A DNA stretch of 64,000 nt, from the NCBI GenBank assembly GCA_963796675.1, contig CAWCMS010000001.1, positions 516,365 through 580,364 on the forward strand, given 5' to 3'. This stretch comes from CAWCDJ01 sp963796675. Its GTDB lineage: Bacteria > Acidobacteriota > Terriglobia > Bryobacterales > Bryobacteraceae. The notes under the pieces are model-generated. The model did not search any database, was not told where the DNA came from, and saw only the letters and a program-made list of their open reading frames with translations. Of the stretch, positions 17,650-25,648 are shown in pieces; position 1 is the first letter of the stretch, and each line of letters opens with the position of its first letter. The position numbers and the translations under genes were made by a program.

Positions 17650-18285
17650 TTATGGGTGTTGGTCCACATCGATTCGGAAAAGGTCTATCTCGACGCGGTA
17701 CCCCCCACTTTGCGGACTGCACGCATAGATGCCGCAGGCAGCCTCGCTTCCCGCGTCCGGAAAAAGGCGTGCCACCCGGATCAGCCGCCATGGGCCCGTT
17801 TCTCCGGCGGAATGCTCTACCAGCACCTCCGTGCCCTCGAGCCGCACCCGTAAGCAGTAGGATAGGCAACCGTCGCCGGACGGCCCCGGAAATTCCTGGA
17901 GGGACCAGTCGGAATAACCGTGATTGGTGATCACCGCACCCAATTGGCTGGGTCCATCCGGTTCGAATTCGACCGAGGTCTTCAGCCAGCAGGTCTCCGA
18001 GAATCGCACCATGAGGCCCGCCTGGTCGTACTGGTGCGCAGCATAGGAGTGGAATTGAGCAGTAAGGACGGCATTTTCCGGCGCGGTGCAGTAGAGGAAG
18101 TGACCGTTATCCCTCTGGAAGCCGTAATGGGTTCTCTGCCAGAAATCCGTTTCGGCATCGGATTCGATCACCAGCCGCGACGCACTGCTGTCGACCCGCC
18201 ACGACGAGGGAGGGTTCATCCATTGGAGACGAGAGTCCGTCGCCTCCCGGTCGAACGTTTCATTCAAGAACGAGTTGTGCATCAT
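17650..18285 (-). CDS. DUF1349-type concanavalin-like domain protein
   Basis: 211 residues, no signal peptide. The order NETFDREATDSRLQWMNPP, TDFWQRTHYGF, YDQAGLMVRF, WLKTSVEFEPDGPSQLGAVI and YSDWSL matches the DUF1349/YesU family, a beta-jelly-roll related to lectins and to the C-terminal domain of beta-xylosidases. Such proteins are small sugar-binding accessories in polysaccharide-use loci. It is divergent from the IclR gene with only 11 bp between start codons, so its promoter must lie inside the IclR coding sequence. Confident on family, not on ligand. Confidence 0.8.
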   Translation of the reverse strand: MMHNSFLNETFDREATDSRLQWMNPPSSWRVDSSASRLVIESDAETDFWQRTHYGFQRDNGHFLYCTAPENAVLTAQFHSYAAHQYDQAGLMVRFSETCWLKTSVEFEPDGPSQLGAVITNHGYSDWSLQEFPGPSGDGCLSYCLRVRLEGTEVLVEHSAGETGPWRLIRVARLFPDAGSEAACGIYACSPQSGGYRVEIDLFRIDVDQHP

Positions 18286-18296
18286 CGAAACCTGTC

Positions 18297-19091
18297 ATGA
18301 CCACGCATACCAAGAAAACGGCCACCCCTAGTACGCGCAAACCGTCGGAGCGGTACTTTTCCCGAGCCATCGGGAATGCTTTGCGCGTGCTGGAGATTTT
18401 CCAGCAGAACGGTCGTGCGCTCGCCCTGGGGGACGTGACGCAGCAGGCCCAACTTCCCAAAAGCTCGGCCTTCCGCATCCTTCGAACGCTCGAGATCGCC
18501 GGATACCTGCAGCGTGTCGAAGGGGACCGCTTCGTCCTGACTTCCTGCGCCACGATGATGCCCAACCAACGTGCCAGCCACGTGGTGGAAGCCGCCCGGT
18601 CGTGGATGCGGCGGTTGAGCCAGGAGTTCAGCGAGACCATCAGCCTGGCGCTGTTCTTCGACAACCACATCGAAGTCGCCGCCGTCATCGACAGCCCCCA
18701 CCGCGTCCAGATGGGTAACATTGTCGGCGGCCTGATCCCACCCCATGCCAGTTCGCTGGGAAAGTGCATCACGGCATTCCAGCCGGACGAACGGCGCCAG
18801 AAACTGCTGCGCGCGTTCGGCACGGTGCGCTTCACGCCAAATAGCATCGTAAACGAAGTAGAGCTGCACAAAGAGTTCGAACTGGTGCGGGAGCGCGGCT
18901 ATGCCACCGATCTCGAGGAGAGCACGCTCGGAGGCTGCTGTCTCAGCGCGCCGATCTTCGGCGAAGGCGGCGATGCCATCGCCGCCATCAGCATCTCCAT
19001 GCCCAAGATGCGGTTCAATAACCAGGAGCGTCTGGTCGCGGCCGTTCGCGATGCGGCCCAGGCGATAACGCAGCAGCTCCGGACGAACTGA
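18297..19091 (+). CDS. IclR-family transcriptional regulator
   Basis: 264 residues. Helix-turn-helix at about 25-85 (GNALRVLEIFQQNGRALALG, then LPKSSAFRILRTLEIAGYLQ), then the IclR effector domain at about 100-260 (HASSLGKCITAFQPDERRQK, RERGYATDLEESTLGGCCLS, FNNQERLVAAVRDAAQAITQ). IclR regulators bind a small metabolite and act as repressors or activators at palindromic sites. No ribosome-binding site or leader is visible; only 11 bp separate it from the divergent DUF1349 gene. It is the best candidate to recognise the GTTTY-N6-RAAAC boxes of this region. The last 77 bases overlap the opposing sialidase-like gene. Confidence 0.92.
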   Translation: MTTHTKKTATPSTRKPSERYFSRAIGNALRVLEIFQQNGRALALGDVTQQAQLPKSSAFRILRTLEIAGYLQRVEGDRFVLTSCATMMPNQRASHVVEAARSWMRRLSQEFSETISLALFFDNHIEVAAVIDSPHRVQMGNIVGGLIPPHASSLGKCITAFQPDERRQKLLRAFGTVRFTPNSIVNEVELHKEFELVRERGYATDLEESTLGGCCLSAPIFGEGGDAIAAISISMPKMRFNNQERLVAAVRDAAQAITQQLRTN

Positions 19092-20196
19092 CCGCGTTCG
19101 GATCCCAAATCGTCGCATTGATCTGTCGTTCGTGGGCAGGATCGTCATTGAAGTAATACACCGTCACGATCTTGCCGTCCGGCCTTTGTACACTCCGCGT
19201 ATATCCGAGGTCCCAGCAGCCGCCATCGGACCGCAGCGCGACCTCGTTACTCCACGTCTTGCCCTGGTCCGAGCTCAGGCGCGCGCGTATCCCGAAAGGC
19301 GCCGTGCGGCGTCCGTACGTGATCGCCAGGCGGCCGTCGCGCAAGTGCACCAGGCTCGGTGGATTGTCCGTATCGGGCGCGGGACGGCTCACCACCTTCC
19401 ACGTCTCGCCCCCGTCATCGGTGCGATACAGGTCGATCCAGTGGCGGTACCGCACGGCGGTCACGATCGTGTTCTTCGATAGCCGGATGGAAGACGGCAT
19501 GATCGCGTGGTCTTCGCCCTCGGGTTCCGGCGTCACGTAGGAGACGAACTTCCAGGTCTTTCCGCCGTCACGCGTACGCACCAGGATCACACGGCCCTCT
19601 TTCCCGTTGGACTTTGCGGCCGTCAGGAACGCCATCAGGTCGTGCTTTCCGTTGACCAGGTAATCGGTCCGCGCGGCGATCCCCTTCTGGCCGAAGTCGG
19701 GGACTCGGTAGGGGCCCTGCCAGGTCTTGCCGCGGTCCAGCGAGTAATAGAATCGTGACGGCCCGATATGGATATCCGCCATCCGGAACGTGATGGCGAA
19801 GTTCGGATTGGTGAAATCGATGTCGCCGGGGCAGTCGGTGACCGGCTTGCCGCCTGGCTCCACGGGAACGCCCGCCACTTTCGTTCCCGGGGGAGCAAGC
19901 AGGCTGGCGGGCTTCTCGATCGTCCACGTTTCGCCGCCGTCCAGGCTCCGCGCCAGGAGGTGCTCCTCGGTCTTTTCGTAGTCGATGGCGTGTTGGCGGC
20001 GTTGGGCATCGCGCGTGTGGAAGTAGCCGGCCTCGAAACCTACGACAATTTCGTTGCCCCACGACCAGATGCCGCTGTTCGCCGGCCAGCCGGCAAAACG
20101 CCCCGGCTGGTGGTAGATGACGACCGTGCGGTCGGCCGCCATGGCCGCCACCGCAAGAACTATGGCAAAAGTGAAAAGCAGACTTCGCGTCTTCAT
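19015..20196 (-). CDS. Secreted sialidase-like (BNR/Asp-box) protein
   Basis: 393 residues from MKTRSLLFTFAIVLAVAAMA, a signal peptide; this start overlaps the dehydrogenase stop as ATGA. Asp-boxes: SLDGGETW, SLDRGKTW, TRDGGKTW, TDDGGETW and SSDQGKTW. The closest relative in the window is 6979-8109. The final 25 or so residues (proline- and arginine-rich) overlap the 3' end of iclR on the other strand, which suggests the stop has drifted. It is last gene of the seven-gene pfkB-led unit. Likely exported glycan hydrolase. Confidence 0.85.
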   Translation of the reverse strand: MKTRSLLFTFAIVLAVAAMAADRTVVIYHQPGRFAGWPANSGIWSWGNEIVVGFEAGYFHTRDAQRRQHAIDYEKTEEHLLARSLDGGETWTIEKPASLLAPPGTKVAGVPVEPGGKPVTDCPGDIDFTNPNFAITFRMADIHIGPSRFYYSLDRGKTWQGPYRVPDFGQKGIAARTDYLVNGKHDLMAFLTAAKSNGKEGRVILVRTRDGGKTWKFVSYVTPEPEGEDHAIMPSSIRLSKNTIVTAVRYRHWIDLYRTDDGGETWKVVSRPAPDTDNPPSLVHLRDGRLAITYGRRTAPFGIRARLSSDQGKTWSNEVALRSDGGCWDLGYTRSVQRPDGKIVTVYYFNDDPAHERQINATIWDPNAVSSSGAAALSPGPHRERPRPDAPGY

Positions 20197-21203
20197 GGCT
20201 CCACCATGACTTTCAGGCATTCGTCGCCGCCGGTGCAGCGAAACGCCTCCAGGCTGTCCTTCAGCGGGTAGCGATGGGTGACCACGCACCCCGCATCCAA
20301 GCGGCCGCTCACCAGCAGGTCGAGCGCCCGCGACATCGTGTTCGGATTGTTGTATGACCCGCGAATGGTGATCTCGTTATCGTTCACCCAGAAGGGATTG
20401 ATCGCCACGTCCGCGTCTTTGTGACACACGCCGAAAAGCATCACGGTCCCGCCGCGCATCACGAGTTGAAGAGCCTGTTGGATGGCCGCCGTGTTTCCCG
20501 AGCAATCGAAAACTGCCTCGATGCCATCCTTATATTGGCTGCGGAGCGCAGCCACCACGTCCTCCGCCCTGGGATCGAGCGTTGCCGCCGCCCCCAGTCC
20601 TTCCGCGCGGCGCCGCCGTCCCTTCTGCGGATCGACTATGATCACCTCGCTCGCTCCCTGCATGCGCGCGAGTTGCAACACGATCGCCCCCATCGGACCG
20701 GCGCCGAAGATCACCACGCGGTCGCCCGATTGGATGCCCGCCAAATCCGCGCCCCGCAGACAGCAGGCCAACGGCTCGGCCAGCGCCGCGTGAGACAGCG
20801 GCAGCTCCTTCGGGATTTTGTAGGCCTGCGTAACCGGCACCGCGCAATACTCAGCGAAGCCTCCCGGAATGTTCACTCCGAGCGCCACCAGGTTCTTGCA
20901 CAGATGCGGCTTGTTCCGGCGGCAGAAATAACAGACGCCGCACAGAATGTTCGGATCGATGGCGACGTGGTCGCCGGGCGCAAAGCCATCGACCTCGTCG
21001 CCTACCGCTTCGACTACGCCCGCATACTCATGGCCGGGGATCAGCGGCAGGTTCGCGGGATACATCCCGTGGAGGATATGCGAATCCGTGCCGCAGATTC
21101 CGGATGCCGCCACCCGCACCAGCAGTGTCTTGGGAGCAGCCTCCGGCGCGCGGAGATTCACTACCGCCATCTTTCCGAGTTCAGGTATTTGTAGCGCAAG
21201 CAT
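20193..21203 (-). CDS. Zinc-dependent medium-chain alcohol/polyol dehydrogenase
   Basis: 336 residues from MLALQIPELGKMAVV; the longer upstream frame has no family support. Catalytic zinc ligands are in SGICGTDSH and PGHEYAGVVEAVGDEV, structural zinc cysteines in CGVCYFCRRNKPHLC, and the NAD-binding turn is VVIFGAGPMGAIVLQLARM. This fits the sorbitol/threonine/galactitol-dehydrogenase group, which oxidises a secondary alcohol of a sugar or polyol with NAD. It lies between the SIS gene (59 bp upstream) and a sialidase-like gene (4-bp overlap) in one unit, so it probably acts in breakdown of the released sugar. Confidence 0.9.
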   Translation of the reverse strand: MLALQIPELGKMAVVNLRAPEAAPKTLLVRVAASGICGTDSHILHGMYPANLPLIPGHEYAGVVEAVGDEVDGFAPGDHVAIDPNILCGVCYFCRRNKPHLCKNLVALGVNIPGGFAEYCAVPVTQAYKIPKELPLSHAALAEPLACCLRGADLAGIQSGDRVVIFGAGPMGAIVLQLARMQGASEVIIVDPQKGRRRRAEGLGAAATLDPRAEDVVAALRSQYKDGIEAVFDCSGNTAAIQQALQLVMRGGTVMLFGVCHKDADVAINPFWVNDNEITIRGSYNNPNTMSRALDLLVSGRLDAGCVVTHRYPLKDSLEAFRCTGGDECLKVMVEP

Positions 21204-21262
21204 CGGGCTTCCTTTTTGTGGGGCAGGCTTCAACCTGCAGCGGGCCTTCAGCCCGCTCAATC

Positions 21263-22321
21263 CTAGAAATACGTATCCCCCGCGGCGTATGGCACCACGT
21301 GCATGTACTTATAGTTATTAAGATCGACGTTCCGCCGGCACGCCATGTAATAGAGCAGCCAGAGCTGCGATTGATAGAGCACCAATGCATCGAACATCGG
21401 ATGCGCTCCCGGCGCCAATTCCCTGCCGTCGAACACCACCGTCTTCGCCCCGTTGGCACTGCCGAAATGGATGCCGGCCTCCGCGAACGGCCTCGAGGCA
21501 TCGTTGCCGATGAGGAACAGCATGGTCGGTTCGCCGGGACGCACGATTTCGAGCGGGCCGTGGCGGAACTCCCCGTAGTGAATGTAGGCGCAGTATTCCT
21601 TCAGGAACTCGCCGAACATGTCGTAGGCCATCATGTAGCCCAAGGTGTACGCCGACCCGCCCGACAGCACCAGCAGCTTGCCCGAATCGAGCTCCGGCGC
21701 CAGGCGCTCGGCCATCTGCCGGCTCGACTCGCCAATGCTCTTGAGCAGCGCGGGCAATTGTTCCAGAGCGCTCTCGAACTCTTCGAGCTCTTTGCTCCAC
21801 TCGCCTCGCGCGCGCGCCAGTTCCACCACCAGCATCATGGTCAGATAAGCAGGCGATGTGTAGAGCGCGATCGATTCGTAGGTCACAGACCACGTAGCGC
21901 CCTTCGCCAGTTCGGCGTCCGCATAACGGGTGATCGCAAACTGCGGCGTGCCGCGGCCGGAAATCCACTTCTTCGCCGCAATGGTATCCACAGTCTTGCC
22001 CGAGTAGCTCGCGCCGATAGCGATCGACCGTTCGTCGAGCGTGGCCGGCTGCACGCTCACGATATCGGGCGCCAGAAGGTAGTGGACGGGCAGTTTCAAG
22101 TAATGCAGCCCGGCCCAATAGCCGCTGTAGAGCGCCGCCGACGAGCCGCCGCTTCCGAAGAACACGATGTTTCTTGGATCGCGCGCGACGATTTCCCGCG
22201 CGATGTTCTGAATGGCGGGGCGTTTTTCCCGCCACATTCGGCTTAGCTCGTCCGCCACGACGGGCGCCGAGAAAATCTCGGCTGTCCGGTTCGTTTCCTG
22301 TAACGTCGATGTCTGAGGCAT
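21263..22321 (-). CDS. SIS-domain sugar isomerase/deglycase (GlmS-C/AgaS/FrlB type)
   Basis: 352 residues with two SIS modules: FFGSGGSSAALYSGYW and AIGASYSGKTVDTIAAKKW in the first, LLVLSGGSAYTLGYMMAYD and YGEFRHGPLEIV in the second. The (E)xRHGP string is diagnostic for the GlmS isomerase-like group that acts on aminated sugar phosphates, including AgaS and the fructoselysine-6-phosphate deglycase FrlB. No glutaminase domain is present, so it is not GlmS. With the PfkB kinase of the same unit it could form a kinase/deglycase pair for an amino sugar or Amadori compound. Substrate is inferred only. Confidence 0.85.
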   Translation of the reverse strand: MPQTSTLQETNRTAEIFSAPVVADELSRMWREKRPAIQNIAREIVARDPRNIVFFGSGGSSAALYSGYWAGLHYLKLPVHYLLAPDIVSVQPATLDERSIAIGASYSGKTVDTIAAKKWISGRGTPQFAITRYADAELAKGATWSVTYESIALYTSPAYLTMMLVVELARARGEWSKELEEFESALEQLPALLKSIGESSRQMAERLAPELDSGKLLVLSGGSAYTLGYMMAYDMFGEFLKEYCAYIHYGEFRHGPLEIVRPGEPTMLFLIGNDASRPFAEAGIHFGSANGAKTVVFDGRELAPGAHPMFDALVLYQSQLWLLYYMACRRNVDLNNYKYMHVVPYAAGDTYF

Positions 22322-22336
22322 GCTTCTTTCCGGTGT

Positions 22337-23266
22337 TTAGGATTTCGCTTTCGCAGTGGCGAGAGCGTCGTTGAGTGAGTCGAAAACGGAAAATCGCGGC
22401 CGGTATCCCAATTCCTTCCGTGCCCGGCCGATATCGAGCGAATACGAGTGGATGCCGCGGCAGCGCGCGGCAACCGCCCGCGCACCTAACAGGTCCGCGA
22501 GCTTTGGACTGATGTCGCTATAGCGGAACGCTTCCGGCCCCGCGATATTGAAGGCGCGCCCGGGCGCGGCACTGCTTTCGAGCGCCAGCAGCACTGCATC
22601 GGCGGCATCGCGGACGTCACACAAGTGCTCCAGGAACGGGCGGCCGTCTTCCTCCAGAGGCACGGCGATCACTCCGTCGCCCTCCCAATTCGCACGGTCC
22701 GCATCCACGACAAACTCTTTGTACGGCGTCTCCGTGAACAGCTTCAGGATCTCTTCCGCCGTCAGTGTCCACACAAAACGCAGCCGCACGATCGGAAGCT
22801 GGTGCATCTCTTCGTAGTAGAGACACATGCGTTCGCCCAGCACTTTCGAGAGCCCGTAGAACACAGTCGGATGCTGCGGCTCCTCTTCGACGATCGGCTC
22901 CGTGTAGGACTGCAAGCTCCAGCCTGTGCAGTAAGTAGCGTCCGAGCTGGCAAACAGAATCCGCGGCTTCGCTTTGAGCGACGCGGCCGCGTTCAGCAGC
23001 CGGTAGGTCGCCTCGATGTTGGTGCGGAAGACGTCGTCGTCGGAGGCTGGAGGCATCAGCGCCGCCAGGTGGATGACCGCGTCCATGCCGCCGATCGCCT
23101 CTTCCCAGGGAGTCGCCGCGTCGACCGTTTCCACCTGCCCGCGCCACCCTTCGGGGAGAGGCGTCTGCCGCACCATGGCGCGGACGCAGATCCCGCGCTC
23201 CAGCAGCAGTGGGATGACGTGGCTGCCGATGCGTCCGCTTGCGCCGGTGACCAAAACCTTTTTCAT
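22337..23266 (-). CDS. NAD-dependent epimerase/dehydratase (extended SDR)
   Basis: 309 residues from MKKVLVTGASGRIGSHVIPL. The dinucleotide motif is GASGRIGS. The usual YxxxK is seen as FYGLSKVLGERM (Tyr and Lys four apart). DVRDAADAVLLALE and AFNIAGPEAFRYSDI are typical of uronate dehydrogenase and UDP-sugar epimerase relatives. Small size and context favour a free-sugar or uronate dehydrogenase over a nucleotide-sugar epimerase, but this cannot be decided by eye. It sits 15 bp before the SIS gene and 22 bp after yjbQ. Confidence 0.85.
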   Translation of the reverse strand: MKKVLVTGASGRIGSHVIPLLLERGICVRAMVRQTPLPEGWRGQVETVDAATPWEEAIGGMDAVIHLAALMPPASDDDVFRTNIEATYRLLNAAASLKAKPRILFASSDATYCTGWSLQSYTEPIVEEEPQHPTVFYGLSKVLGERMCLYYEEMHQLPIVRLRFVWTLTAEEILKLFTETPYKEFVVDADRANWEGDGVIAVPLEEDGRPFLEHLCDVRDAADAVLLALESSAAPGRAFNIAGPEAFRYSDISPKLADLLGARAVAARCRGIHSYSLDIGRARKELGYRPRFSVFDSLNDALATAKAKS

Positions 23267-23288
23267 GCGATCTCTCCCGTTGCCCGAA

Positions 23289-23738
23289 TCAGGCTTCACC
23301 CAGGATCTGAATGAAGACGGTGCGAGCCAGCGGCCCGTCGTATTCCACGAAGTAGACGCGCTGCCTTCCGCCGCGGATCACCTTCCCGTCTTCGATCGGG
23401 AAGAAGGCGTTGATGCCGCCAATCACGCTCTTCAAATGATCGGCCGCGTTGTAGCCCATGCGTCCGTCAAAGTCGAGGAGGCGGTTGTGGTAGTAGCCGT
23501 ATTCGCCGGCGGGCGGCTCCTTCGGCGCCAGGCGTTCCAGGTGCGCCGGAATATCGCGCTCCAGGCACTCCACGCCTTCAGTCACCACGATTCCCGAAGT
23601 TGTGTGCGCCGTCAGGATCAACACGACACCGCGTTTGCAACCGCTCGACTCGACCAACCGGTCCACGTCCGGCGTGAGGTCGATCATCTCCATGTCGTTG
23701 CGCGAGATGACTTCGACGCGGTGGAGCTGAATGATCAT
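23289..23738 (-). CDS. YjbQ/UPF0047 family protein
   Basis: 149 residues; start MIIQLHRVEVISRN at 23738 overlaps the upstream stop as ATGA. The strings GVVLILTAHTTSGIVVTEG, YYHNRLLDFDG and NAADHLKSVIGG are the UPF0047 signature. E. coli YjbQ has weak thiamine-phosphate-synthase activity and the natural role is unknown. Its stable place here in a sugar-catabolic unit, coupled to an amidohydrolase, suggests a metal- or phosphate-binding helper or enzyme of that pathway. Confidence 0.88.
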   Translation of the reverse strand: MIIQLHRVEVISRNDMEMIDLTPDVDRLVESSGCKRGVVLILTAHTTSGIVVTEGVECLERDIPAHLERLAPKEPPAGEYGYYHNRLLDFDGRMGYNAADHLKSVIGGINAFFPIEDGKVIRGGRQRVYFVEYDGPLARTVFIQILGEA

Positions 23739-24589
23739 CGCTCGCCTCCCAGAAGCCTTTCGGCGTTCTTGCGAAACACCAGCTCGAGACACTCGGGCGA
23801 GAGCCCCAGGTTGCGCACCGCGCGCGCCATGCTCTTGATTTCGATCCGCGGATTGTTGGAGCCGAACAGGAGCTGCTTGCGCAGGCTGCGTTCGAAGACC
23901 GTCAGCGGCACCTGCTGGGTCATGGCATAGGTGAGAAAGTCTCGCGGATTGTCGAAAAACAGCGCTGAAGTGTCCAGGTGCACGTTCGGATATTTCAGCG
24001 CCATCGCTACCGCGTCCACCACCCACGGCCACGCCAGGTGCGCCAGCACGATGTTCAGCTTCGGAAACTCCGCGGCTACGTCCTCGAAGCGCAGCGGATG
24101 CCCGTACTTGAGCCGGCTGCCCGGCTCCCAGCTGAGGCCGGCGTGAAAGAGAATCGGAATTCCGAGTTCCTGCGCGCATTGATAGACAGGCCACGCGAGC
24201 TGGTCGTCCGGGTAAAACTCCTGCATTGCCGGAGCCAGCTTCAGACCACGCAATCCCAGCGTGCGAATCGCCCGCTCCAACGTGCGCGGCGCCGTTTCGA
24301 GGTGCGGATCGACGCTGGCGAATCCGATCAGGCGATCGGACATCTCGCACACTTCGACGACCTGCTCGTTGGTATAAACATGCGCGTTGCGGCTGGTGGT
24401 GGCGTCGATGGGCAACACCACCGCGCGGTCGATGCCCGAAATATCCATCTCGAGCAGCATCACTTGGAGCGGCTGGTAATTATTGCCGCACTGGAAGACC
24501 TCGCGCGCCGCGTGCGCCAATTCCGGATGCCGCTCGATCATCTCGCGGATCAGGATCGGGTGCGTGTGAAAATCGATTCCGCCCTTCAT
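23735..24589 (-). CDS. Amidohydrolase-2 family protein (TIM-barrel metal hydrolase or decarboxylase)
   Basis: 284 residues from MKGGIDFHTHPILIREMI. HTH supplies the HxH metal pair, ILFHAGLSWEPGS and VLAHLAWPWVVDA carry the next histidines, and LDTSALFF the following strand. The terminal motif usually reads GSDxP with a metal-binding aspartate; here it is FGSNNPRI, an Asn in that place. Relatives hydrolyse lactones or decarboxylate aromatic acids, so a sugar lactonase role fits the neighbours. Start and stop overlap the flanking genes by four bases on both sides, so this is the core of a tightly coupled unit. Confidence 0.82.
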   Translation of the reverse strand: MKGGIDFHTHPILIREMIERHPELAHAAREVFQCGNNYQPLQVMLLEMDISGIDRAVVLPIDATTSRNAHVYTNEQVVEVCEMSDRLIGFASVDPHLETAPRTLERAIRTLGLRGLKLAPAMQEFYPDDQLAWPVYQCAQELGIPILFHAGLSWEPGSRLKYGHPLRFEDVAAEFPKLNIVLAHLAWPWVVDAVAMALKYPNVHLDTSALFFDNPRDFLTYAMTQQVPLTVFERSLRKQLLFGSNNPRIEIKSMARAVRNLGLSPECLELVFRKNAERLLGGER

Positions 24590-25527
24590 CGTCCGGCCGC
24601 CTCCGTCGATAAACTTTTTGACAGCATCGCCATCGCCTCCGCCTCGGTCGCTTGCGCGCCCGTTCCACCCAGAGCGCGGACGGAAAACGAGCCGCAAGCC
24701 ACCCCGAGCTCGAGCGACTCCCGCAGTGTGCGGCCTTTGAGCCACCCGTGCAGGAATCCGGCGTTGAAACAATCGCCGGCGCCCGTAGGGTCCACCACGT
24801 CCACTGCCGGAGCAGTGGCGCGTACGATCTCGTCACCCGCCAGGGCCATCGCACCTTGCGGACCGAGCTTCACCACAGTCAAGGTTCGCCCGTTCGCCAA
24901 TGCTCGCAGTCCGCGAACCGGGTCCGCCTCGCCCGTGATGCCTGCGAGTTCCACTTCGTTCGGCAGGAAGACGTCGACGTGCGGAAGCACGCTGCGGATG
25001 CCCGAATCCCACTTGCCCGCTGGATCGCAGGCGGGATCGAGCGACGTGGTCAACTCGTGCTTCTTCGCCCGCCGGTAGAGGTCTTCGAAGCCCGGATGCA
25101 TTCCGGCCTGCAGAAAATAGGAAGAGCTGTGCAGGTGACTGAAGCCTTCGAAAGCTCCATCCGGAATGTCGGAGGCCCGCTGCACCACCGTCGCGCCGAG
25201 GTCGCTGATGAGGCTGCGGTCGGTGCGGGAAGCGATGGAGACGGTGATCCCGGTTCGCAATCCCGGATCGAGTTTCACCATCGAAACGCCGAGCCCCAGG
25301 CCGGTCATCCATTCCAGGCAGAGACGTCCAGCCGGATCGGCGCCCATCCTCCCGAAGTACGATGCCCGATGGCCCAGCCGCACTAATCCCGCGCCCGTAA
25401 TGGCACACGAGCTGCCCAACGTCATCACACTGTCGCTGACGAGAATTTCCCGGCCGGCTGCCGGTACTGCGTTGTCACCTTGAAGAATGATGTCTAGATT
25501 GATTTCACCGACTAGGAGGACCCTCAC
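24586..25527 (-). CDS. PfkB-family carbohydrate kinase
   Basis: 313 residues. N-terminal strand MRVLLVGEINLDIIL, the glycine-rich cap segment, then LPNEVELAGITGEAD and the C-terminal signature DVVDPTGAGDCFNAGFLHG with the catalytic aspartate in GAGD. It phosphorylates a sugar (ribokinase, KDG kinase, fructoselysine kinase and others) using ATP. It is first gene of a seven-gene minus-strand unit, with a strong promoter and a 16-bp palindrome upstream. Phosphorylation of the imported sugar would precede the SIS step. Exact sugar not readable. Confidence 0.9.
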   Translation of the reverse strand: MRVLLVGEINLDIILQGDNAVPAAGREILVSDSVMTLGSSCAITGAGLVRLGHRASYFGRMGADPAGRLCLEWMTGLGLGVSMVKLDPGLRTGITVSIASRTDRSLISDLGATVVQRASDIPDGAFEGFSHLHSSSYFLQAGMHPGFEDLYRRAKKHELTTSLDPACDPAGKWDSGIRSVLPHVDVFLPNEVELAGITGEADPVRGLRALANGRTLTVVKLGPQGAMALAGDEIVRATAPAVDVVDPTGAGDCFNAGFLHGWLKGRTLRESLELGVACGSFSVRALGGTGAQATEAEAMAMLSKSLSTEAAGR

Positions 25528-25595
25528 TCCTACACTCGCGTGACCGAGCGGCCGCCTCCCTATGGAAGCAGTTCGCTAGATTTGCCAACGGAGCG

Positions 25596-25624
25596 AGTCT
25601 ATCGCAGGCGATTCATGCTGTCAA
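25596..25624 (-). promoter_or_regulatory. Promoter of the pfkB-led unit
   Basis: On the minus strand TTGACA (25624-25619), 17 bp, TAGACT (25601-25596), about 70 bases before the start codon. Confidence 0.75.
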
Positions 25625-25631
25625 GAACTTT

Positions 25632-25647
25632 GTTTTAAATGCAAAAC
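25632..25647. promoter_or_regulatory. Candidate operator box (pfkB leader), best match
   Basis: GTTTT-AAATGC-AAAAC, with perfectly complementary five-base arms. It ends 7 bp upstream of the -35, the place expected for an activator touching RNA polymerase. It is the cleanest member of the set found upstream of three units. Confidence 0.6.
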
Positions 25648-25648
25648 T

